Shown: positions 35,001-47,000 of the stretch, one piece after another
Numbering within the stretch: position 1 is the stretch's first letter
Layout: each line of letters opens with the position of its first letter
The notes under the pieces: model-generated
What the model was told of the DNA's origin: nothing
Seen by the model: the letters and a program-made list of their open reading frames with translations, nothing else
Databases searched by the model: none
Assembly (NCBI GenBank): GCA_936432065.2
Contig: OW386293.2
Coordinates: 47,153,923 to 47,217,922 of the forward strand
Source: Rutpela maculata
Taxonomy: Eukaryota; Arthropoda; Insecta; Coleoptera; Cerambycidae
Direction: 5' to 3'
DNA: 64,000 nucleotides
Made by a program: the position numbers and the translations under genes

Positions 35001-38000
35001 TTGGCAGTTCCGTGCGCGATGTCGTGCGTTAAGGTTGCCTGTGAGCGTAAGAACTACACCACCACTTAACACGTAAAATGTAAATTTTTACGTTATAAAA
35101 GAAGAGTTAAAATCGTATTTTCACGGCTGTATTTTATGAAATGTATATTTGTAAAATATATAAATATTTAGAGATTAAAATGAAATGTCATTTCACCAGA
35201 TTTCTATTCAATTACAAAAACATAAAAATTAAAAAAAATTTCTTAAATTTAAATCATTAATAAAATTTTTATTTACTGATCGATTTTGTTAAAAACAATA
35301 GGGTTCTCCCTCTATCTAACACTAACTTACTGTCCAAATTTCAGTATAATCGGATTTTTCTTTCTTAAGTTATCGTATTTAAAAGAAACGTGTCGGACGG
35401 ACAGACGGACATTTTGGAAGTTGTTCAGAATTTTCTATTTTTTTAAAAAAATTTTATGTTTGGTAAATAAAAGTCTTATTTCTATTATTATTTTTTTATT
35501 GACATTTCCCCTAAATTCATAAAAATATTGAATTTGTCAAATAATTATACATATACGGTTCACGGTGGGAGCCGTACGTATCCGAAAAAGTCCCAGTATA
35601 GTTCGCGGCTGCAACCGGACAAATCCGCAAGCGCAGTCCGCTGCCGTCTGTGCAACGTGGCGTGGTAAAACCGTTGCCGTCCTGAAAGGGTTAAAAGTCG
35701 AATTGAAAAAATAAGTTTTTTGCATCACTTAAATAATAGATGCAGCTTCTTTGATCCATCTACGGGTATTTCCCCTACAGTTAAATTTGTCATTTCCTTG
35801 GTCAGGAATTAGGCTCGTATCTAGTATATAGTAAAGTAGGTATATAATCCTCATTGGACACCATCCAGCTAGCAGTAGTATCCCAAAATCTGCAGGTATT
35901 CTGTGTTCTGCACCCTGGATGAAATCGAAGGTGATCCTGCCCAAAGAAAATACTTTATTGCAGATTGCAAATTTACAGCCATTTTCCTTTTCACTTATTT
36001 TTGGCTGATACCTACAATGTTTCTCCATCAGCAGGAAGAACCCAATGCGTTTTATTTATTACATATGATATTTTTTATCTATACAACAAATATATTTTGT
36101 GTTGTTATGTAATCAAGCTCTTTGATCTGTCGCTATTTATACCTCATACTCGTATTTATATATTTATAACAATGCATATTTTTATGTTAAATATGTACTT
36201 ACATATATTGGTGTGAGTATTAAAAATATATATAACAAAAATAGAGTATTCCCAGAATTCATCTCTAAAACAAAGTACACATATATGCGGCGCTTTTATT
36301 AGATGGGAAAATTTTTCAAATTCTGCCTAGACTTTTAATTTCAGATAAAATCTCTTATATTTAAGTGGGTATGTTAAATTAATGAATTATACATATACAG
36401 GGTGTTAATGAATCGATGTTACAAACTTCGGATGTTGATTCTGGACGATATTTTTAGGCAAAATTCTACATGACCACGTGTCCCAAAATCATCCCCTGGG
36501 GTTGTTACGACCTCTAACTGGGGTGACTAAAATTCACTTTATGATTATTATCTCCGGAATGCTCTATCATAACACAATAAATATGGTAATTGGATGTATT
36601 CATGTGAGAGTCATCATATAATGTAGAATTGTAATCATCATCATCATTGGCGCGCTTCAAGGGAGGTAATAGAGCAAATTTAAATGTATTTTTTTTAATT
36701 TTTATTTTCTTCTATTCTGATGGCGTACTATGATTGTATAATTGAAATACATAAAAACGGTGTTATTCATATTTTATGTGGGAGTTATTTTTTAAACGAA
36801 AGCTATCTTTTGACTCTTGGAGAGTGTCAGTGTAAGTGTACACAAAATTTATAAAATGTAATCGTGTTTTGTCATAAAATTTACTCATTAAGCAAGAACA
36901 GAGTAACAAATTCTGAACAGGGGTGAAACAACATGATCGAAATTTTTCTTTCTTGAGAATTCTAAAAACTGAAGCTTATTCCAACAGTTGCCGATAAACG
37001 ATGTACTCAGATGGGAATCTTCAGCAATTTTTACTAAAACGTTATCTTCTTGATCGACACTAATTATTTTTGGGCGGCCTACCAGTGGCGGGTGGTGAAA
37101 TTTCAATAATTTTTTTCTCGCCTGTGGCGCATGGGACCCATACGAAATATGGGAAATAACATCTAGAGAAGTACTCCTCTAACGACCCTTAAAAAATTTT
37201 GAAAAAGCAGTTTGCGAAATTTTTTTTCAAAATTCGGTCTCCCCCCCTAGGTCTATGGACTCCTGTTTAAAATTATTTTTTTTGTCATATACATTTTATT
37301 TTTCATAAAAATACAACAACAGGCTTTGGAGTTTATGAAAATATTTTCATTATTACCTGAAATACAATGAACTGAAATTTTGTAATTTACAATTTTAGGG
37401 GTCGTTAGAGGAGTGCTTCTCTAGATGTTAGTTCCCATATTTCGTTCCCATGCGCCACAAACGAGAAAAAAATTATTGATTTCACCAGCCGCCACTGCGG
37501 CCTACATCACGTTTGGGACGAAAGGGGGAGGGTCAATAAGGCCAGTTTTCGGCCCCCCTCAAATTTGGCAAAAAGAAAAAGAAAGTGTTTTTTAACAGTC
37601 TAGGGTCAATTTAGAGTCGATTCGACCACAAACGGAACCAACCCCACCCCTCTCTTAGGGTCATTTCAAGGTCAAATTATGAAAAAGCCGTGAAATAAAC
37701 TCGCCTTTTCGGAATGAGTAGGCTTATTCTTAGTGGAATTTTTTCATATTTTGAAAAATAAAGGTACTTTATTAGTGGTGATTTTTACAACTTTGCTTAT
37801 AAACACCCTGTAGAACACCAAATTAAGTTATTTTTTGTATACTTTAGTTTTACAACAAGCAGTACTCAATCCCCAAATACCATTCTAAAATTCCAAAATT
37901 TTTGGTCCATTACACCTCTTGTTACATCTATCCTGGGACACACTGTAGACAAACTGACCTCGGATCCGGAATCAGCGACCCAGAAACCTATATATGTATT

Positions 38001-41000
38001 AAATCGAAGTCCCAAAATAAGCCTACTCATTCCGAAAAGGCGAGTTTATTTCATGGCTTTTTCATAATTTGACCTTGAAATGACCCTAAGAGGAGGGTGG
38101 GTTGGTTCCGTTTGTGGTCGAATCGACTCTAAATTGACCTTAGACTGTTAAAAAACATTTTCTTTGTTCTTTTTTCCAAATTTGAGGGGGGCCGAAAACC
38201 GGCCTTATTGACCCTCCCCCTTTGCCAGTTTCTCCTAACCGCTCGTATACATTTCTAAAAGTTTTGTGATTCGGTTGAATACTGTTGGGTTATAATTCCA
38301 CATATCCTCTAGAAACAGTACGTGCATTGCAATTTTCTTGTGCATAAATCTATACAATGTCTCGCATTTCCATATTCGACAAATTATGATGGGGAATTAT
38401 CAATAAATAAGTTTTGTGAACTGTTTTGTATCAGCCTACTATGTACAAAAACGATAAGGCATTAGGTATTCATTAGTTAGATGTATTTAGAAATTTATTT
38501 GTGAGATGAGTAACACTGAAATTTAAAAAAATACAATGTAGTCGCTTTTTCGAATTCAAATATCTCGAAAAATAGGCACTCTAGAGCAATGAGTATCTTT
38601 TTGCGTAAAAATTACTGAAAAATTAAACAAAACCAAAAAAACAAATGTTTGGCCAGTGGCGTACAAATTAAGGGGGGGGAGGGGACTCAAGAGACATCAA
38701 GAAATTAGAACATTAAAGTTATATATGATCCAACTGATTTAGCTAATACAGGGCTTATTCTCAAACCTTGATCATCAATAAAATCCTAAGAGCAGTTTGG
38801 GAATATATTTTTAATTATGCATACATATACAACGTGATATACTATAACATGCCGAAAATTTAACAGTAGGTTGTCCAAACCGAAAGGAGTTAAAAAAATG
38901 AAAAAAACCGCTACCCAAGGAATCACTACTTCCACATCCGGATTCTCTATCCAAGTCACTCACAACGAAAAAACTTTGTATGTGAAAATAATTGTTTATG
39001 GAACTTTAATAATATAATATTTGAAAACCTCTACCCCAAAAATCCATAAAACGATACCCCACATCGGTAGTGGGGTGGGGGTGGTGGTAGTGGAGGGTGG
39101 ATGAAGTAAAAAAATATTTTGAGGTTTCTGGTTCCTGTACATGCACTAAATCATATTTTTTTTCATCCCCTTTAATAAGGAGGTGGGGGTGGTAATGGGG
39201 GTGGCTAATGCCAAAAATTTTTTTGAGACCTCAGCTTCTCTTGTATATACTAAATACCAATTTCATGGACTCTTACCTGCTTGATTTACCCATTTACCCC
39301 AAATTTACCCCAATTTACCCCCCAACCCTTCTACAGAATAAGATGAAAATATAATCTAGTTCTAGATCTCGTTAAAGTACATATGCGTACCAAATTTCAA
39401 GTCAATATCTCAAACGGTTCCAGAGTCAACGTGCGCACAAAAACAAGTTACAGACAGACAGACCGACCGACAGACAGACAGACCGACAGACAGACAGACA
39501 GACAGACCGACAGATAGACCGACAGACAGAATTTTTTTTTTCGCTCAAACTTAAAATATCGACGTTTCATGACATTTTAAGCCTATTTGGACAATAAAAA
39601 TTAAAAAAAAATTTTCTGTCGTTACTATACTTCCACTGGATGTGGAAGTAATTAGAAAAAATGACAAAAAATTACCTTATCTCTTTGCAGAAATGAACCG
39701 CCAATGACTTTAACCAATCTGATGTAATGCGGTACAACCATATCACTTTATCAGACTTGGGATTGACCCTACTGACAGCATAGAAGGAAGCGGGTAGAAG
39801 TGACTTTTTGGTTTTAATCAAATCATACTACAAAAATAGCGAAAAAAATCGAAAAGTGAGCTAGTGAACTCTGCAACAACAAGTAGATGCAAGAGATATT
39901 TACTTAAACTCGTCAATAACACGCCGCGCCGGTGTCCTGATTGTTCGACCGAAAGCAGAAAACGCGGCACTTTGACCGCACTCGCCGGCTTCACTTTTTA
40001 TGCCAATTAAGGAAATGTAAACATCTCCAATATGTTATCATAGTAGGCTACCCCCAACACTACCAGTTTATGAAAATAAAATAAGTATATCGCTTTAAAC
40101 TTGGCGATATACCTGAAGACTGACTTTTTGATAAGCATGTTACCTATTTTAATAATTTGTTTAATTTTTTTTAGAGAAGCAGCCTTACTATGGAATGATA
40201 AAGAGTCTTCAAATCGATACAAACAAAGCGTCACAACAATAATGTCTCACGAGTTATCTCATCAGTGGTTTGGAGATTTGGTGACATGTGGTTGGTGGTC
40301 TGACACATTCCTAAATGAAGGATTTGCTAGATATTTTGAATATCACATGGCTCATGAGGTATAATTAATTGTTCGGAGCTCACAATTTTTATTAAGAATC
40401 GTAGTTTCGAAAGCAGCGAAAATTCTATAAGGCGGCTAGAATTAGGACAATCACAAAATAAACATCAATTACAAAGCGCATTTATTTACGAACAATCTGA
40501 ATCAATTTGCTCTTGATAATACTTTTTTCATAACATATTTAGTTTTATTTAATGTGATGGTGATTGTTCCGACAGCCTTCTACACCGCCTCCTACTCTGG
40601 CTTCTTCACAATAGGTTATGCAGATGATATTAGCATCTTGCTAAACGGAAATTTCAAGAGCCCGATAACACAGGCAAAAATATATGTTTCAAAAATATAT
40701 GTTTCAGTGCTCATTTTTTCGCAAATTGACATTTCATCCCTAAATTCGGGGTTAAATGGCTATTAAATCTAATAGAACGACACGCTTTGAAATGAAACTT
40801 CTGAATCGTTTAAAATGGCTCTAGTCACATACTCCCAACGTTCCATCGTACCACGGAAATGATGGTGGTGTACTCTTTCCCCCAAGAAAACTACTATTAC
40901 CCCTTGTTCTAATTTTTCCATAATACGCTTGTGAGGGTTTGACAGATCGGGGTTATTACAAGGAATATTGATGAGTCGAGTATCTTTTGAGCAGGAGACG

Positions 41001-44000
41001 CTAAAACAACCTCCGGGGGTTAGAACCACCCCCTCCCGGAATGACAAAACATTCCACAAATACTGCGAGAGGGCTGAAGAACGGTTTTCTCCAGTTTTCA
41101 ATGGCGAGTAACACGATAATTGCAATACTTTCCCCCACTTTTCTGGAAATATCCGTAAATGAAAAAGAAAACGGAACCTTTTTTTCCTTACACCGCTTGT
41201 GAGGGCTTGACAGATTGGAGTTGTTACAGGGAATATTGATCAATCGAACATATCTTGACCAGAAGACGCCCAAACAACCCCGGGGTTGTAACCACTTATA
41301 GAGGAGGTGGCGTGGAGGACTAATCTGAGATTGCAATCTGTAGGTCAATGTATATAAAAGGCATGGCTATGAAACACGTCCGTATTTTGAAAGAGGCTAC
41401 AATACAAATTTTTCTTCTGGGAATAGGAACCGTTCGTATCCCCTATATATAATTTTAAAAAGAACTTCGAGGTAAGTTTGAACGCATCCTTAAATGATGC
41501 CGAACGTGTCAATCTACACCGATGGTTCAAAAATGGACTGTGGTGAGGTTTACTCAGAAGAACTAGATCCATGTAATCATAAAGTTGAAATCTACAACAT
41601 ATTATAAAATTCAATGTATATAAGAAAAACAGGAGGGTCCTTTCTTGAAATGTATTATATGCAATAAGTGATATGCAAGAGTAAATTTTTTGACCAGCTT
41701 AATATATTTTGTATTTAAATTCTCTTTGTAATTTATGTTTATTTGTGATTGTCCTGAGTCTAGCCGCCATACCGAATTTTCGAAATCGCCATATTATTGC
41801 TTGGAAAATATTATTTAGGTATTAAGCAAATCACAACTTGCACACTCTTTATTTAATATGAAATTAACTACTTTCTGTATACTGGTCAGCATAATATACT
41901 AGTTAGGTAGACACTTTAAAACACACATTATATAGAACCATATTGCCTTCGGAACTTCGTTTTAATGAAAATATTGCACCCCGAAACATTTTCTTATCTT
42001 TGGGCGCAAGAATATTAGATTATTTCGATTGACATATAATGTTCTGTTTAAACGTATTTTGTATTAGTGTCAAGATTTCAATAACTGATTTAACAGTTTA
42101 AACCTAAGTCTGCTCTGGCGACCCGTCGTTCTTGTGTCAAACAAAAAAAATCTTAATTTTTCAATTTTAATCAATCTGAATCTATATTACGATTTAATAA
42201 CTAAAGTAATGTCTAAAAAGACCTGTGTCTTGTTACTTTCATTTTATATCAGAAAATGAATTTAAAATCTTTCACAGGTTTTGCCAGAATGGGAACTCGA
42301 CAAGCAATTCGTCATTGAGCAAGTTCAAGCTATTCTACAAGCTGATGCTCTTGTAGACACCCTGCCTCTTGAGTCTAAAGCTTCTACTCCCGCTGAAATA
42401 AGTGCCAAATTCGGATCAGTAACTTATAGCAAAGGTAAGACTGGTTAAAATGGTAATGTTCATTATCGTTAGATAGATAAAGAGAGAATTAGGCGCAACA
42501 ATGCGATTTTTCTCTAAATATTGACAAATTAATTGTATCTAAATGTGAAGCTATTTAGTCCCTTTGCATGTATGCCAAATTTCAACTTGATATCTTTAAC
42601 CATTCCGGAGGTTAAATATATCAAGTCTCACTATTTTATATTTTGATGTAGAAAACCCAAAAAAGGTTCCCCAATCCGTAAACGTATAACGGTTTTGGGT
42701 ACTCCACTGACTACCATTCAAAAATGTACTTATTATTATAATTTTAAAGAAGCTGTCATATGGTATTATAATAACATACAACCATAGGCTCTTACAAATA
42801 AGGCCTAACGAAGAAAAAAAAAATTGAAAAACGACGGGTTCTGGAATTCATTTAGAACAAAACATTTACGAATCTTTGCTAATGAATGGCAGCTTTGTTT
42901 TAAGACCTCAAGCGCCTTTAACATCTATTTTGAGATCTCAGTATTTATCGATTTTGACAACGATTTTATCTTCCATACTTGCTTAAATCGAAGAACTGTG
43001 TCATATACAGCTTTAAAATCAACGAAGAAATGAAAGGTATCAATGTTGTATTCTCTAGTTTTTTCAAAATTTGTTTTAATATGAAAATGTGGCTGATTGT
43101 GGAGCGGCTCCTTCTAAATCCACACTGATATTCTCCCGTCTCCCATCAATATTACGCTCTACATGTATGTTCGAATGCATCTAACAAAATATGTGACAAA
43201 ATTTTGTAGACAGTGTTTAATAGCCTTTCTTATAGTCTAAAAGCTAGCCACGTCGAAAAATAAATGATTTTAGCAAGGCTCGTTCTTTTATATTACCTCC
43301 CTTATTATGGTGTAATAGGCATGAGGGCGGTCTGGCTGGCTGTATACGTTGCGTTTACCTGTGAGCGTAGCGACTATACAGTTGAAAAAATTACAAAATT
43401 ATATGACAGTAGCATGACATTTGGTTGTATCATTTTTTGTTTTTAACTATTTGTGGATTCGATCCTTAGTAATGCCCTATTTTTTTGTAGCAAATACTGT
43501 TTATTTCATCCATAACTCGAATTTAAAATGCTTAAATCAAATTATCATATGTTCTTGAATATTTCTCAATATAAATTCCATGGATATTGATTTCAAGAGT
43601 TGCGAAATTATAAGTTAAAAATTATATGTGTAGATATTGGATATAGATAATTAAAAACACTTTAAAATACAAATTACGTCAGACAAACATAATTTTATAA
43701 TGCATTCTAACTTGTGGCATGTCTAGCCAGGATAAAGGTAGCTATTTTAATGGATTTTATAATTGTATCTTAAAGTCTTTCTGTAATGTCTTTACTTATG
43801 TCATCTATCTCTAGTAGTATTTTCAAAATGGAAGATTAAAAATGGGTTAATTATGAAGAACACAGTGGCGGCTCGTGATATTGTCTGCAGAGGAGGCTTG
43901 ATATTTTGAAAGACAATTAGAGAAATTTCTACAAGTAAAAGATATTAATTTGGAAGATTGTAAGATATGCTGCTTCTTCCAAAGGGAGGCTCAGCCTCCC

Positions 44001-47000
44001 CTGCCTCCCCTGACGAGCCGCCACTGGAAGGATATGAGTAATTAAAACACTTCTAATACTGTGACTTTTTGCCCAGCGCTGACGTGCTGATAAAGAGTTC
44101 GTGAAATGTGAAACTCTAGTTAATCGTCTTGCTGCATCAGCATTTATAGTTTGCCCTAGTGGGCGGATCTAGAAATTTCAATAATTTTTTTCTCGTCTGT
44201 GGCGCATGGGACCCATACGAAATGGGGGAAATAACGTCTAGAGAAGCACTCCTCTAATAACCACTAAAAAGTTTTGAAAACGCAGTTTGCGAAAAATTTT
44301 GTTCAAAATTCGAGTGCCCCTCCTGGTCTAGGGACTCCCGTTTAAAATTATTCTTTTTTGTCATATACATTTTACTTTTCATCAAAATGCAACAATAGGA
44401 GTTTATGAAAATATTTTCATTATTAACTGAAATACAATGAACTGAAATTTTGTAATTTACAATTTAACAAATTACAAAATTTACAATTTAACAAATTACA
44501 AAATTTCGATTCGTTGTATCTCAGTTAGTAATGAAAATATTTTCATAAACTTCAAAACCTATTGTTGCATTTTTATGAAAAGTAAAATGTATATGACAAA
44601 AAAGAATAATTTTAAACGGGAGTCCCTAGACCAGGGGGGCACTCGAATTTTGAAAAATTTTTTCGCAAACTGCTTGTTCAAAATTCTTTAGGAGTCATTA
44701 GAGTGCTTCTCTAGATGGTATTTCCAATATTTCATATGGGTCCTATGCGCCACAGACTAGAAAAAAATTATTGAACTTTCTAGATCGGCCCTTGCCTAGT
44801 GTTAGGTCAATCGGTATTTTTGAGAACGGTTCATTGATTTTTTTTATTCCAAAAAAACCTTTCTTCAAATCATCTTCTAGTCCTGGGTGAGTTTCACTAA
44901 CGTTATTTAAATTGCCTGAATATTTAACAGTCCATCGAGCGTAGTTTGGCTGGTTAAATATGAAAAATAAATTAGTTATTTTCGGGACTACATATTTGTA
45001 TATTTCAAAATCACCCATGCGTATACTTCTTGACAGAGTGATATAATAATTAAGTTGTACATAAATCACGTAATATTGGGGTGCTATTTCAGGATCACCC
45101 CGACGTGTGGTTTCTTCATATTGTTGATAAGATGATAGTACTTCAGACAGTGATTTGTAAGGTAACACTTCTGTCATCGTTGATGAATCAGAAATCTTCA
45201 TTTCTTGATATTTCAAAAGATCGTCGTAAATCAGCTCCTGCAGAAATGTATAATCAATTCTTTTGGTCCTTAAAAATTGCTCAAAATTCAAAATTTGCAA
45301 TCCAAGAGCCGTTAAAGGATGTAGACTCTTGCAACGATTGAAATGTTTGCCTTCAATTATTCCGTTTACGGATCCACTGCCCACAACCTATTTCTTGATA
45401 TTCTCACTCTCTCAGATATACTCTGACGTAATCCTCCCATTAACTGAGGTTCTGCTTCTATTGCGTATGTTTGCGCTTGAACCAAACAACCTGTTTATTT
45501 ATGTTATGCTATGAATGATTTTATTAATTTAGTTAATATAATTAATAAGGGCTCTTTTAATTATAGTACCTAATACCATACATTTTATAATCCAAATTAA
45601 AAAAAAGGCGTTGATAAACGCATACTATTTAATTTGTATTCCAAAATTTTGTCAATTTTGTTTTAGAGAGAGGCTCGGAGAGAGGTGACTATAAGAAAAA
45701 ACATTTTTTCATTGCTGTAAACTGATTTAATAATACATTATTTTAAGATTTAAGCTAGTACACTTTCATACTTATTAAGAAAATAATTAACCCATTTTTA
45801 ATCTTCTATTTTGAAAATCCTACTAGAGATAAATGACATAAGTAAAGACATTGTAGAAAGAATTTAAGATACAATTATAGAATCCATGAAAATAGCTACT
45901 TTTATCCTTGCTATACATGCCACAAGTTAGAATATATTATAAACAACCGCTGCCCAAGGAATCACTACTTCCACATCCAGATTTTCTATCCAATTCACTC
46001 ACAATGAAAAAATTTTGTATGTGGAAATAATTGTTTATGGAACTTTCATAATATAATATTTGACATCCTCTACCCCAAAAATCCATAAAACGATACTCCA
46101 CATCGCATCGGTAGTGGGGTGGGGGTGGTGATAGAGAGTGGTAATGTGGGTGGATGAAGTAAAAGAATATTTTGAGGTTTCTGGTTCTTGTACCACACTA
46201 AATCACATTTTTTTTCATCCCCTTTAATAATGAGGTGGGGGTGGTAATGCCAAAATTATTTTTGAGACATTAGCTTCTCTTGTATATACTAAATAAAAAT
46301 TTTATGGACTCTTACCTGCTTGGATTTACCTGTTTACCCCAAATTTACCCCAATTTACCCTCCAACCCTTCAACGGAACAAGATGAAAATATAATCTAGT
46401 TCTAGATCTCGTTAAAGTACATAAGTATACTAAATTTCAAGTCAATATCTTAAACGGTTCCAAAGTAAACGTGCGCACAAAAAAAGTTACAGATCGTCAG
46501 ACAGAAATTTTTTGTTTTGCTCAAACTTAGAATCTCGACGTTTCATGACATTCTAAGCATATTTGAACAATAAAAAAAAAATTGTTTGTCGTTACTATAC
46601 TTCCACTGGATGTGGAAGTAATTATGTCTGTCTGACGTAATTTGTATTTTAAAGTGTTTTTAATTATCTATATCCAATACCTGCACATATAATTTTTCAC
46701 ATATAATTTCGCAACTCTTGAAATCAATAATATCCATGGAATTTATATTAAGAAATATTCAAGAACATATGATAATTTGATTTAAGCATTTTAAATTCAA
46801 GTTATGGATGAAACAAACAGGATTTACTAAAAAAAAACTACCGTCGCGCGTCGTGCCTATTACACAATATTAAGGGAGGTAATATAAAAGAATGAGCCTT
46901 GCTAAAATCAGTTGAAAAAAACGTTGCTAGCTCTTAGACTATTATGCGGGGAGCAAATGAGTCCAACATTCCAGTCTTCCGGCATGCATTATTGTTACCA

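Larger units (their letters stand above)
43233..46941 (-). mobile_element. Long-TIR DNA transposon encoding a CXC-family protein, TTA target duplication
   Basis: The ends TAGTCTAAAAGCTAGC (43233) and GCTAGCTCTTAGACTA (to 46941) are inverted and flanked by TTA on both sides (43230-43232, 46942-46944). The left arm, about 43233-43850, is complementary to 45789-45943 plus 46621-46941; the right arm is split by Helentron-like copy D. Arms are about 600 bp in the left copy, with a roughly 140-bp stretch absent from the right. The unique centre carries a coding remnant (44027-45390). The insertion site is a decayed RTE element that resumes on both sides, which confirms both ends. Confidence 0.8.

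Noticed and set aside
39687..39700. Acceptor TCTCTTTGCAG as the start of aminopeptidase exon 3
   Set aside because: The sequence that follows does not encode aminopeptidase; the acceptor at 40174 joins in phase and gives TYREAALLW.
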